Origin: Batillaria attramentaria
Taxonomy: Eukaryota > Mollusca > Gastropoda > Batillariidae
Length of the DNA: 64,000 nt
Assembly (NCBI GenBank): GCA_018292915.2
Contig: JACVVK020000526.1
Span: 133,501-197,500 of the forward strand
Direction of reading: 5' to 3'
Positions within the stretch are counted from its first letter, which is position 1. Each line of letters opens with the position of its first letter. The notes under the pieces were generated by a model that was not told where the DNA came from, ran no database searches, and saw nothing but the letters and a program-made list of their open reading frames with translations. Shown piece by piece: positions 1 to 11,431 of this stretch. The translations under genes and the position numbers were made by a program.

Positions 1-479
1 CAGGATCCTGTATCTTTCAAGAAGTGTTTAAAATGTTGCTGTTTGATAGAGTACAGCCGCCATTGTCCATTCCCATCCTTACAACTTCTCTCAACAATCG
101 TGTTCTCGGGTTTCTCTGACCTGTTGTGAGAGTCATTCTTCTCTCTGAACTCCTTTCAAGACAACAGACAAAACACATTTGTTCCTGAAGTTCCGGCCAC
201 AGAGCTTTCTTCAAGGGATGCAATATCAGAAAATGACAAACACAGACAGCGGGTTTTCTCTCAGAGGCTGCCTGTCTGTTTCGGTCCGATAACCTTTCTG
301 AACTCCTTTCTTTCAGAAGGTTTTCTTCAGCTGTCAGGAGACCACTGACGATGTTTAGCCAGATCCTTCACAACGTTGGCATCTCTCATGAACCAAAGTA
401 AGCACTATATCACTCGTCGTGAGATCACTCTCATCTACAGTATGAGTATATTGTATAATTCGAGGGTTTCCTGCCAGAA

Positions 480-653
480 GGGGGAACCGGTATAGCCCGA
501 ATGGTACAGCGTTGGACTCTCAATGCTCGGGTCGTGAGTTCGAATCCTGACTGGGGCCAAATATTTGTGCTGGCCTTTTTTCTCGTTGCCCCGTCTTTGA
601 TATCAAGCTGACGTTGTGGAACAGGACGTTAAACTCCAAAACACCCCCCCCCT
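480..653 (+). mobile_element. SINE-A copy (tRNA-derived), near full length
   Basis: A tRNA-like head (box A region ATAGCCCGAATGG, box B GAGTTCGAATC) is followed by the family body CCAAATATTTGTGCTGGCC, the block TTGCCCCGTCTTTGATATCA and the tail GGACGTTAAACTCC with a C-rich end. The same order recurs more than 20 times in the window, which defines the family. Pol III promoter boxes inside the element and no coding capacity point to a SINE mobilised by a LINE. It differs from other copies at the tail, where ACCCTTATGTGG is replaced by AGCTGACGTTGTGG. Confidence 0.85.
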
Positions 654-795
654 CCCCTCCTCTACCATGCCAGAAGGAACTTTTGATACAGACTGAAAGA
701 AGAGAGATGGCACGTTCTGCCAGGGAACCCTCAAATTACGAACTAGACGGATCAAGCAAACCTGTCTCATGCTGCTCTATTTACCCGAGTATTAC

Positions 796-1228
796 TTAAA
801 GATCTAAGCTCCCAACAAAAAGCTTTCCGAAGTGTGAACAATTTTACAGAGTCGACCGTGCAAGCACAGTCAACTCTGTCACAGTTGCAGAGTTTTCAGC
901 GTCCCTGAAACCCCGATAAAAGCCAAGGGCAGCCTGATTTCACAGCTCAGTTTACGTTTTGACACTGAACGAGAGAGATCGTGCAGCACTCAACATCCGC
1001 TAGACACTATAGCGATGTGTCTCGCTCACTGACCAAAAAGCCAAATAAGGTCACGGCAGACTCGTGCTCTGGTTTTATAAGGGTCCCCGAAGCGCTGAAA
1101 ACTCTGCACCTGTGACAGAGTTGCCTGGATTATGCACAGTCGAAGGAGTCACAGTAAAAAATTTTCGCACTTCGGAAAGCTTTTTTTTTTTTTTTTTTGG
1201 GGGGGGGGGGGGGAGCTTAGATCTTTAA
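796..1228. mobile_element. MITE-like element with long inverted arms and TTAA ends
   Basis: The left end reads TTAAAGATCTAAGCTCCC and the right end is its reverse complement, GGGAGCTTAGATCTTTAA. Inside these, AAAGCTTTCCGAAGTG (left) is mirrored by CACTTCGGAAAGCTTT (right), and GCAGAGTTTTCAGCG (left) by CGCTGAAAACTCTGC (right), so arms of about 140 bp face each other across ~130 bp. The right arm has gained a T17/G16 run at 1181-1213. There is no transposase. TTAA at both ends suits a piggyBac-type target site, which is inference only. Confidence 0.75.
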
Positions 1229-1392
1229 ACCACTTACATATACACCCTGGATCCCAAAGCGACGCACTCTCCATTCCCTCAAGGCATCAGCTGCTTTTGC
1301 AGACTGCTCCGTCATGGTCGTCAAGGATCACCCACATCGCCTTCTCGATCCTTCAAACTATTGTCTAAATCTGCTGCACGCCAACAGGACGA

Positions 1393-1735
1393 GGCTGTAG
1401 TGTAGTGGTTAGCACTTCGGACCATGGGCCGGGAGACCCGGGTTCGAGTCCCACCTGAGGCAAGCGGGATTTTTTCCTACCTAGGTCGGCTCCTAACCAG
1501 AGCGGGTGTGCTATGGGCCCAATGGGGAGGCTGTCGTCACAAAGCCTAGACTTTGAATGTGTTTCCCTTTTTATGACACATCTCATGATGTGGATGATTA
1601 CTCATCCGGCACCACAGGTGCCGTAGTTCCTGGGCCTGGTTAACGCCGGGAAGCCTGGAGTGCTCTAAGAAAACCATCATCTCCACCATCATGCCATCAT
1701 AAAATCATCCTTATCATCATCATCGTGCATAACAA
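1393..1735 (+). mobile_element. SINE-D copy (tRNA-derived) with ATC-rich tail
   Basis: The head TGTAGTGTAGTGGTTAGCAC is a good tRNA-type box A, and GGGTTCGAGTCCCACC contains a perfect box B. About 250 bp of body follow, ending in ATCATC-rich sequence (about 1675-1730). The same head recurs at 58230. No coding capacity. The ATC tail resembles the tail of the LINE remnants at 24.4 and 62.7 kb. Confidence 0.7.
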
Positions 1736-1751
1736 AACAAAACAAACAAGG

Positions 1752-1905
1752 CGGCTGGTTGGTTGGTTGGTTGGTTGTTTGCGGGTCTAGCGTCCTTTTC
1801 CATCACATACGGGTGATACATGCAGAGATGGGGAAACAAGGAAAAAAGTTCTGGCTTCCAGCCAGGATTTGAACCGACGCCCCGAGCATTGACAGTCCAA
1901 ACTGA
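1752..1905 (-). mobile_element. Diverged SINE-A copy
   Basis: GCGTCCTTTTCCATCACATA and GGGTGATAC match the minus-strand tail of SINE-A. Further on, CCAGCCAGGATTTGAACC and CCCGAGCATTGACAGTCCA match the box B and central head. The middle (ATGGGGAAACAAGG) is poorly conserved, and the tail end is (GGTT)n. This is an old copy. Confidence 0.6.
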
Positions 1906-2027
1906 CTCTCCTCGTCAAAGTACCTCGACCTCACGCGCGATAGGTGATTGAGACTTCTTGACTACTCATAGTATGCATGACACACCAAGCTGCCATGGAC
2001 CATTGGTCATGAGAGGACTGATGTAAT

Positions 2028-2120
2028 GGGCAGGATATTACAGAAAATAAAAAGAGGTCTGCAGCAGCCCCCAAATCACCAACCTTGGAGATTTTTGTTG
2101 TTGTTGTTGTGAGTACACAT

Positions 2121-2156
<36 letters not shown>

Positions 2157-2308
2157 AGAGCCTTGGGCTCTCAATGCTCGGGTCGTGAGTTCGAATCCCG
2201 CCGGCTGGGGCCAAATATTTGTGCTGGCCTTTTTTCTCGTTGCCCCGTCTTTGATATCACCCTTATGTGGTGGAAAAGGACGTTAAACTCCCAAACACCC
2301 ACCCACCC

Positions 2309-2344
<36 letters not shown>

Positions 2345-2865
2345 GCAGTTTTGTCATATAATTATTTCTTAGATTAGTCTGCCATTGCAATACTGTCAAT
2401 ATGTACTTGTCCCCCCCCCCCCCGAGCATTATCATGAGCGGTGCTTGTTTATGCTCACTAGTTGTTTACTTGAACGACTTGTATTGCAATAAACCTGTTG
2501 AAACCAACCTATTGAGATTACAACACAACTGTGGGCAGGACAAGAATGGACGAAATGGGCAGGATGTTACAGGAAACGAAAAATCGGTCAGCATCAGCCA
2601 CGCAAATCACCGACAAAGATTAAGCAAAACAAAACAAAAAATGCTAACACTGAGGACGAAAATTTAGGATGGTCAGGAAGTTACACGAACTACAAAAAGC
2701 GGTCAGCAACAACCACACAATTTATTTACCAACAAAAGATTAAAGAAAAAAGAAAAAAAAAAACCAAAAAAGACAGAGCGATAATTTTCGTAATGGGCAG
2801 GGTTTTACAGAGAATAAAAAGCGGTCAGCAGTTTAGCAGCCCGCACATTACCCAAGAAAACAAAC
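2028..2865 (+). repeat. Degenerate ~120-bp tandem repeat, four recognisable units
   Basis: The phrase GGGCAGGATGTTACAG...AATAAAAAGCGGTCAGCAGCAGCC...AAATCACC recurs with changes at about 2028, 2557, 2668 and 2793. The first unit is separated from the rest by a SINE-A fragment in a (TC)n tract. Short ATG-initiated frames here reflect the repeat and show no protein-like conservation. Confidence 0.55.
2154..2312 (+). mobile_element. 5'-truncated SINE-A inside a (TC)n tract
   Basis: It begins at GGTAGAGC within the head, has box B GAGTTCGAATC with a small CCGG insertion nearby, and has the full body and tail ending in CACCCACCCACCC. It is bounded by (TC)n at 2125-2153 and (CT)n at 2313-2341, as if it landed in or seeded the microsatellite. 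Confidence 0.85.
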
Positions 2866-3848
2866 ATCGGGCAGAACGAGAATTAACGAGAGTCTACAGC
2901 CCAGCAGTTCTAGTTGTAAGACACGTACACCACGCGTGGATTGAGTCACGCTCTTGGTGGGTTTTTCGAGGCAATCGATTGGACCTAGAGCTGCCCCAGA
3001 CGCCACCTAGATTCTCTCCCTTTGCGTAAACAAGGCGCGTAACCCCGATCTTCAGGCGGCCCAAGGACAGATAATCTGACAGTCGTCTGTCAATCGAGAC
3101 TTTCTAATGTAGCTGGAGAGCAGGATGAGATGTGCCACGCCGGTCACAAATCGCCTGGGATTGTTTTCGGTGTACGAGTACTCATGATCACGTGCCAGCC
3201 GCCAGCAGCCGAACTTGTAATGCACTTTTTTCCCCTCCTTCTCCCCCCCCCCCCCTCTCTCTCTCTCTTTCTCTTTCGATCGGGCCGGTTATGGGGCGCC
3301 AAATGTACAGAGCAAGATCTGAGGGAGATTTTCAAGATGAAAACTTTTTTGTTTGTTTGTTTGTTTTTTTGTTGTTGTTTGGTTGGTTTTGGGTTTTCGG
3401 TTTTTTTTTCCCCCAACTAAGAAAAATAAACGAACACGATACAAACAAACTTTTACAACAAAGAAACGTCTACAGCAAACCTGCAAAGTTGATAAACAAA
3501 GAAAGAAACAAACTTTGTAAACAATCAAACAAACAAGCCAACTTTAAAAACAAACAAACGAACTTCGAAAACAACCAAACAGTGATAAACAAATATAACA
3601 AATATTGCTACGCATTTTACATTTAACTGTCTGTTAACGTTTCATTTGCCAGTCTGTGTCTTCATTTTGTTTGTATCTGAAACAAAGAAGAGATAATATC
3701 TATTTATTTGACAGGCATGTTTTCAGACATTTAAAATTTCTGTTGTGTTCGAGGATATGCGTATTTCCTCGCCATAAACTATGAAAAAAAAAGTTTACAT
3801 ATATATCTTTGATCAACCGCAAACAAATCTACATGTCCTGAGTGGCCT

Positions 3849-4023
3849 GGGAGCAGGGCTGGTCGAATGGTAGAGCGTTGGAATGTCAATGCTCGGGTCG
3901 TGAGTTCGACCCCCGGCTCGGGCCAAATATTTGTGCTGGCCTTTTTCTCGTCGCTCCGTCTTTAATATCGCCCTTATGTGGTGGAGAAGGACGTTAAACT
4001 CCCGACCACCCACCCATCCACCC
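3849..4023 (+). mobile_element. SINE-A copy, near full length
   Basis: Head GGGAGCAGGGCTGGTCGAATGG with box A, box B GAGTTCGACCC (weakened), body CCAAATATTTGTGCTGGCC, and tail GGACGTTAAACTCCCGACC with CCCA repeats. No clear target duplication was found by eye. Confidence 0.88.
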
Positions 4024-4179
4024 TCCTGCGTGGCCGAATTTGCGGGAATAACAACGTAGTGACTCATGCCCCGCTCTTGATTCTTCTACATGACTGAGAC
4101 TTATCGCTTCTTGTACGACGCAACTTTCTCTTGATGGGCTCGGTTAATTGGAGTGTAACGCACACTGTAATTACCTAAG

Positions 4180-4980
4180 ATTTACCGTCTCCCACTCATA
4201 CCTTCTCCTGCTGGAATTATGAGCCGGAGGGTCAGGATCTCCACCTCACGAGCGACCTCTCGTGATGTACACTCATTTTGCTGTCTTTCCGACAAGTCAT
4301 TTATGTCTGCGCTGTGCTGATTTATACGTCCGTCATTATGGTCAGAGACGTGAAATATAGAGACTCGACACACGTGAAAGTATCTGAGGTTGCTGTCCCG
4401 TAACCTCCTGTTTCCAGATTTCACGGTGACGTCATCGTTTAGGTGGTAGAAACGACGGAAGATCGTGGCAGGTGTCACAGAAGTGTTTTACGACACTGCT
4501 GACTTCTTGACATTATGACGTCGATTAATTTATGCACCATTTTGAGCCGTGCAGGTTGTTAGGTAATTTATCCAGTATGGGGCACATTCCAGACCCGTTT
4601 CCCTAAACCTACTGTAGCAAGATGTTTGTGGAAGAGTACCCTAAGGAACTGGATAACATTAGAAGTTGTTGAACTACTGGTTGGAAATTTGTGAACGATG
4701 ACAGAATTTTACTTAGTTTACACACTCGTTCACAAATATTCCTAGTTAGCGACAGTCAAAAAAGACAGCACAGCTATTCTTATTAGCAACATGATGTAAT
4801 GTAATTTGACAACTTTGAGGGTTGGCGCTGCTACATTTTTGTTTAAAAATCGGGCTCAAAATTAATTGATTGAAATGTGTGTGATTTTTTCAAGGCCGAC
4901 TTATCATGCAGCAGACAATCTGAAAAAGATTTCTGCAGCAAACTGAGGAAAAGGGAAGGTAAGCGAGGGGAAAAGGGAAG
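4180..4980. other. Stretch with no recognised feature
   Basis: Mixed-composition sequence with no long frame, repeat or motif that I can recognise. A 98-codon minus-strand frame (4182-4478) has no familiar motif and is probably chance. Confidence 0.5.
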
Positions 4981-5104
4981 GTTAAGCGACTACGCCCGCT
5001 GAGCACTGGCAGCGGCCCTGATTTCTTTTAAACTGTAAAGTTATGAAAATGTGATGAATTTTAGAAAACAGCTCGTTGCTCTGTGGGGGACACAAACACG
5101 CACA

Positions 5105-5530
<426 letters not shown>

Positions 5531-5774
5531 AGAGCCTGGGGGTAAGGGAGAGAACCCATTCTCGTTAGGTGCCGGCACCGACAAACTGTGGCCGCAACGT
5601 GACAGATCCAAGATATCTAGCCAGGGTCCCTGCTCCGAATTTGCAGGAAGGGGCATTTCCGAAAAATGGAACGGATTTGATTGATTTGTTTTCATTTCTC
5701 TTAAAGCGACTCCATCCAGCGGTTTAAACTTGAATTAACCATGATTACACTCCAAATATACCATGTTCATGACA

Positions 5775-6010
5775 CCTTTAGTAAAGGATGGTAGCACTTT
5801 TGGTAAAGAATGATAGCACTTTTGGTAAGGAGTAACAACACTTTTGGTAAAGAATGATAGCACTTGTGGTAGAGAATGATAACACTTTTTGTAAAGAACG
5901 ATAGCAGTTTTGGTAAAGAATGATAACATTTTTGGTAAAGACTGAAAACAACTTTAGTAAAGAATTATGGCACTTTTGCTAAAGAATACAGCACTTTTGT
6001 AATGGATGCA
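5775..6010. repeat. 22-bp minisatellite, about 10-11 degenerate units
   Basis: The unit is approximately GCACTTTTGGTAAAGAATGA plus TA, repeated with substitutions. Since 22 is not a multiple of 3, the minus-strand frame through it cycles reading phase, which argues against coding selection. Confidence 0.8.
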
Positions 6011-6234
6011 GCCGCTTTAAAAGTTAACCTCACCTCGACCTGCGTGCACGATGTTTGAATCTAGTGGCTGGAAGTACCTATTGAGCGCATAATAAAGATA
6101 AATGACAGGGCGGGATGATGAGAGGGGTTAAGGAGTGGACGGGGTGGGGGGTCGGGCGTGGGGGGGGGGAGGGTTGATGAGGGGACGTTGAGTTCAATTC
6201 TGAAGCAGACTCGTGATTGCTGATTGCTCGCGCC

Positions 6235-6269
<35 letters not shown>

Positions 6270-6419
6270 GTGCGCGCGTGCGTGAAAGGTGTTAGTCGGG
6301 CCCCTCCAGCGTATCACTCTTGCACACCGGTTTGTTATTGTCTCCATGAACGCTTAGTTTTTATTGTTGTTGTTGTTGTCGCAAACTTTTCAAAACTTCA
6401 CGATAAGAAACACTCTTGA

Positions 6420-7080
6420 GCTTGTTCACTCAGACTTATTTGCACAGTGTGCCTCCTGGAACTGAGCTTGGTTTAGTGTGTGTATATATTGTCACACGCG
6501 CACTCACTCAGCACGCTTCCGGTTAGCCGCAAATTAGCCTTTGTTGCTTGCGCGGCGTTAAGCCCTTAATAACTAACTAACCAACCAGCACGCTTTCGGA
6601 CGGTCATACACACGCATACACACTAACAGACGCACTCAACAAGTGGGTGAACAATATTTACAAGTTTATGCACTAACTTATCCATCTGAACTAACTTAAC
6701 TAACTTTGACTTAACTAACTTAACTAACTTGCGAACCAGTCAGATTTTGCCCGCCTGCGCGGGTGAAAGATATTGTCAAAGGCACTGAGTACCGGAGCAG
6801 GGCTAGAGGGTCTTAAGAGGGCGACAGCAGCGCACAACACACGGACAGGGGTTACGGGAGGAGGGGAACACTGATTTCCCTGGCACGGTCCTGGGAACAG
6901 CCTCTCGTCGGTGCCGTCCCTCTCTCTCTATATACATCTCTCTCTCCGCGTACCAAGACCGTTACTGTCCCAACGTGCGTTGGCGACCTCCTCGGAGACC
7001 AGTATACGAGTACCTTAATATGAATAGAATGTTAACCTTACACAGGGGGTTGGAGGGAGTACAAATCTTGATGTCCATTT
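6420..7080. other. No gene seen; short ACTAACTT repeats
   Basis: Mixed sequence. An irregular ACTAACTT/AACT repeat runs from about 6660 to 6735. No frame or motif supports a gene. Confidence 0.5.
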
Positions 7081-7650
7081 TTTTTTTTTTCGAGAGAGAG
7101 AGAGAGAAAGAGAGGTCTGATCATCTGGTAACTCTTCTCTAGCTTCTCTCGCACGGACTGGTGCAAGGTGTGAAAGTGTTCAAGGCCCGCATGTAAAAGT
7201 CGGGATTTGGGAGTTTAGCCCCAGGTTAGAGTCTAACCTCGAACTAAACTTGCTCTAGTGTTAAAATATTAATTTTCTCTTGTTTTTTTGTTGTTGTTGT
7301 TTTGTTTTGTTTTGTTTTAAATCAGGAAGCGGGTCCATTCCAGCAAGGTGCCTATGCCGTTACAGAAGGATTTTTGTCTTTCTTTCTTTGCTTCCTTTTT
7401 CATTTAATTTTGTTTTGGGGTTTCTTTTGTCCTAGTCCTGGTTAGGCCCGTAGCCGTGGGTTAAATTAACCTCCAGTTTTACATACGGGTCCTGTTTTTT
7501 TTTTTTTTTTTTTAAATCAGGTGACCAGGTGCCGTGACACGTTCTCAGTCAACTTTTGCAAATGCACGAAACAAAAATTGTGTTATATGAAAGTTAGAAA
7601 TGTTGAACGGTGGACTATGAGAGGCTCAGCTGTTGCCTTCGCGACTGGGT

Positions 7651-7828
7651 GGAGCCGGGATAGCTGTGTGGTAGAGCGTTGGACTTTCAATACTCGGGCC
7701 GGTCGTGAGTTCGAATCCCGGCTGGGGTCAAATATTTGTTCTAGCCTTTTTCGCGATGCCCCGTCTTTGATATCACCCACACCTGGTGGAAAAGGACGTT
7801 AAACTTCCAAACACCCACCCACCCACCC
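7651..7828 (+). mobile_element. SINE-A copy, near full length
   Basis: Head GGAGCCGGGATAGC with box A region, an extra GGCC within TCGGGCCGGTCG, box B GAGTTCGAATC, body with TTTGTTCTAGCC (one of the more diverged bodies), and tail GGACGTTAAACTTCC plus (CCCA)n. Confidence 0.88.
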
Positions 7829-8465
7829 AATCCTTCGCGACTGATTGGCCTTGTGATATTTTGCGTCCGCACTGTCTTACTGGACACGGTAAGCATGCAA
7901 GTTTAGACGATAAGCGAGGTTGGTAACAACAATATTCGAGCCTGCACGCGATTTTGACTCAGTCAAACCGGCGTGAAAAATCCCAACCCTGCACACTGGC
8001 GAAGACGAAATCACGTTAGTGCTCTCACCGTTTTCGCACCACGCTGGGCACCTCAGTTTTGAGTGGACTTTAACCGGGCTGAGTTCTGACCTGCGCATCC
8101 AGCTCAGTCAGTCACCATCCCGGAAATCGAACCACAACTTCAGCGCAACAACGCGACGCATTAACCTTCTGGCCAGGTTTTCGTACTGGCGCGGATAGAG
8201 CAACCGCAAAGGTCACCACAGAGGCCAGGTTTTTGACATATTAGGTCATAGACAGTTGAGTGCGGGCCAGCCCTACCCCCCTTGACTGGCTCCCGTCCCA
8301 CCACGGCCCGGGTCACGGGTGCAGGGCGGGCAGTGTGCCAGGGACGGGATAATGGGGTGTGATTAGCACGAGCAGCACGCTCCGCGCTCCCACGGTGCGA
8401 ATTTCACGACCTACTCTCGGTTTCACACTGTGGCCGAACCCACCGGGTGTGAAACCAAAACGGCC

Positions 8466-8705
8466 CTGTTTTGTACCGGTGCTAAGGTGATTTGGCCTAG
8501 TGGCAAAGGCGACCGCTATGGATCCTGACGTGCAGGTTCGAAATCCCCGGTGGACATGATTTTTCGTGGGAGTTTTCCTCATCAGATCGGTTCAGATTTA
8601 GGTGCAGCCTCGTTTACTGTGCCTGTCTCGCATTCATGGACATACGTCGCACCCACAATTACCAAGTGTGCACGCTAATGATCCCATTCTATACGTGAGG
8701 GGCCG
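8466..8705 (+). mobile_element. SINE-C copy (tRNA-derived)
   Basis: The head TTTGGCCTAGTGGCAAAGGC contains box A (TGGCCTAGTGG), and GGTTCGAAATCC is a box B with one extra base. The body includes GTGCCTGTCTCGCATTC and AAGTGTGCACGCTAATGATC. The same order and similar words recur at 34366-34600 (GTGCCTGTCCCACTCTCG, AAGTGTCCACGCTACAAATC), so it is a distinct dispersed family. Confidence 0.6.
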
Positions 8706-8800
8706 CAAAATGGAAAGTAGTCACATACCATACATGCAGGAGGAGAAAACAACGTAAGGCGCTTTGTTGTGGCGACGTAGGTGCTCCCCCGACTCCACTG

Positions 8801-8952
8801 GACTTTTAATGCTCGGGTCGTGAGTTCGTATCCCGGCTGGGGCTAAATATTTGTGCTGGCTTTTTCATTGTTACCCCGTCTTTGATATCACCCGTATGTG
8901 GTGGAAAAGGAAGTTAAACCCCCAAACACCCACCTACCCCCCCCCCCCCCCC
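8801..8952 (+). mobile_element. 5'-truncated SINE-A copy
   Basis: It starts within the head (GGACTTTTAATGCTCGGGTC), has box B GAGTTCGTATC, body with GGCTTTTTCATTGTTACC (subfamily with TTCAT rather than TTCTC) and tail GGAAGTTAAACCCCC ending in a C run. The same TTCATCGTTGCC subtype occurs at 15179, 16454, 25557, 38984 and 40181. Confidence 0.85.
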
Positions 8953-9127
8953 GACTCCATTTCAAACGTTCCGACGACGATTACTATCAGCTATTGTAAA
9001 GCTGTTAGCAGTAGCACCGCGTTTTTCCATTGTAAAATCTCAGTAGTACAAGGGGGAAAAAAAACGCTTTGGATTTCGGGAAATGTTCTGAAATAAAGTC
9101 TCCGTTTGTTGCCCAGAAAACGACTTT

Positions 9128-9728
9128 TACTAACACGTTACTGCATTGTGAAGAGGAGTGCGTGCTGACGCGTTACTGCACTGTCGAGAGGAGCGCGTGC
9201 TAACACGTTGCTACACTGTCGAGAGGAGCGCGTGCTCACGCGTTACTGCACTGTCGAGAGGAGTGCGTCCTGACGCGTTACTGCACTGTCGAGAGGAGTG
9301 CGTGCTGACGCGTTACTACATTGTCAAGAGGAGTGCATGCTATCACGGTACTACACTGTGAAGTGGAGTGCATGTTAACACGTTACAACATTGCCAAGAG
9401 GAGTATGTGCTAACACTTCACTACATTGTGAAGAGGAGTGCATGCTACCATGTTGCTACTTTGTGAAGAGGAGTGCACGCTAACACTCGTTACTACCTCG
9501 TGAGCAGGAGTGCATTCTAAAAAGTTACCACATTGTGAAGACGGGTGCATGCTAACACGTGACTACATTGTGAGGAGGAGTGCACGCTAACACGTTACTA
9601 CATTGTGAAGAGGAGTGCATGCTAACACGTGACTACATTGTGAAGAGGAGTGCATGCTAACACGTGACTACATTGTGAAGAGGAGTGCACGCTAACACGT
9701 TACTACATTGTGAAGAGGAGTGCATGCC
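9128..9728. repeat. 35-bp minisatellite, about 17 units
   Basis: The unit approximates TTACTACATTGTGAAGAGGA plus GTGCATGCTAACACG. Left units have the variant CACTGTCGAGAGGAGTGCG and right units ATTGTGAAGAGGAGTGCA, so the array has two homogenised halves. No coding evidence. Confidence 0.9.
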
Positions 9729-10083
9729 CATGTTTCAAACCACTGTCTTCAGCTGAGAGCTATCGTCGTCACTGATAAGTTTTAAATCGGAGAAGCACCG
9801 GAAAAACCACCACCCATTTTGTTCAACACCCGTGGAAGTAGGTTTCTGTGCATTGCAACTGAAATCATTAGTACTAATGGCATACTCTGACTACCACTGA
9901 GGGGCTTCAGTCAGCCCGGCTCTTTCAGTACCCGTCGGATTTTATGTGTTTTTGTGTTCTAGTTTAAGGACAACCTTAGTGCAGGCGGGGCACAGACGGC
10001 AAATGCCATGAACACTGACAATGTCAGTCTGGGCTAGGATTACTATTAATCGCTAAATGGACATTTCTCAGTCTTCAAAATAG

Positions 10084-10172
10084 TTGTGCTGGCCTTTTTC
10101 TCGTTGCCCCGTCTTTGAGATCACCCACACGTGGTGGAAAAGGATGTTAAACTCCCAAGCACCCCCTCCCTC
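10084..10172 (+). mobile_element. SINE-A tail fragment
   Basis: Only the distal part is present: TTGTGCTGGCCTTTTTCTCG, TTGCCCCGTCTTTGAGATCA and GGATGTTAAACTCCCAAGC. The head is missing. Confidence 0.8.
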
Positions 10173-10261
10173 CATCCCCTTCAACTGATGGCCCGGTCAA
10201 GGTCGCAGAGATGTCACAGTCACGCTTGTCGACTGGGGAAACTGTAGTGACGACATTTTGC

Positions 10262-10497
10262 TTTCACCAAATCAAGAAAGCCAAGTGGTCTTTTCTTTCA
10301 ACAAGTCAAGAAAGCAGAGTGACCTTTTCTTTCAACAAGTCAAGAAAGCAAAGTGGTCTTTTCTTTCAACAAGTCAAGAAAGCAAAGTGGTCTTTTCTTT
10401 CAACAAGCCAAGAAAGCAGAGTGACCTTTTCTTTCAACAAGTCAAGAAAGCAAAGTGGTCTTTTCTTTCAACAAGTCAAGAAAGCAAATTGGTCTCC
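10262..10497. repeat. 34-bp minisatellite, about 7 units
   Basis: The unit is TCAAGAAAGCAAAGTGGTCT plus TTTCTTTCAACAAG. Three units make 102 bp, so two overlapping plus-strand frames both read a 34-residue repeat rich in Ser, Lys and Phe. This open phase is a consequence of the unit length. Confidence 0.9.
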
Positions 10498-10616
10498 AGT
10501 CATACACGAAATTCGCCTTTTGAACACAGTTTCCGCGATTCATTCTGTATTGAATGTTGTATCTGGAATCAGGCGTTAGGCCGTGATTTCAACTGATGTC
10601 GCAAACATCAACAACA

Positions 10617-10669
<53 letters not shown>

Positions 10670-10721
10670 CCACGTCTTCCATTTCAGTGTCATCTTGCTT
10701 GAACACCTACATGCATAATGG

Positions 10722-10872
10722 GGATCCGGAATAGCCGTCGGCTCGGGTCGTGAGTTCAAATCCTGCTGTAAGCCAAATTTATGTGCTGGCCTATTCTTTG
10801 TTGCCCTGTGCCCCGTCTTTAAAAAAAAAAAACTCCTTTGTAGGAAAGGACGCTAAACCTCCAACCAACCAA
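10722..10872 (+). mobile_element. Diverged SINE-A copy with internal deletion
   Basis: GATCCGGAATAGCCG (head) runs straight into GGCTCGGGTCGTGAGTTC, so ~25 bp of the head are missing. The body (TTTATGTGCTGGCC) is followed by an A12 run and the tail GGACGCTAAACCTCC. The tail continues into the (CCAA)n tract that follows. Confidence 0.75.
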
Positions 10873-11205
10873 CCAACCAGTCAGCCAACCAATCAACCAA
10901 CCAAGTGACCAACCAACCCGGGAGTCAGCCAGCCAGCCAACCAACCAACTAACCCGGGAGTCAGTTGTTCAGTCAACGAACCAACCAACCAACCAGTCAA
11001 CCCGGGAGTCAACACTGAGTCAACCAACCAACCAACCAAAACCAGTCAACCAACCAAGCAGTCAATCAATCAATCAACCAACCAACCCGGGAGTCAACCA
11101 GTCAACCAACTAACCAACCACCCAAACAACGAAACAACCAATTAAACCCGCAACAACAAACCAGTCAACCAACCAGTCAACCACCCAGTCAACCAGCCAA
11201 CCAAG
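10860..11205. repeat. Degenerate (CCAA)n tract with four ACCCGGGAGTCA insertions
   Basis: About 340 bp of CCAA and CAGT repeats grow out of the SINE-A tail. The word ACCCGGGAGTCA occurs at about 10917, 10952, 10999 and 11086, so the tract expanded in blocks as well as in single tetramers. Confidence 0.85.
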
Positions 11206-11395
11206 ACTAAATCGAGATCTGCGGCGGAGCCTGCTATTTATCCATGTGTGTACTCCTAGTGGTGACGTCAAGGGGTAAGGGAGGTGCCGTTTTACGAGAA
11301 CTTACGCACGCGCTGTTTCGATCCCATCACCGCAAAACCAGATCGGTGATTCCCGCCTCGCAGACGGCGCGAGGGGAGTTGGCACCCAAATAAAC

Positions 11396-11431
<36 letters not shown>

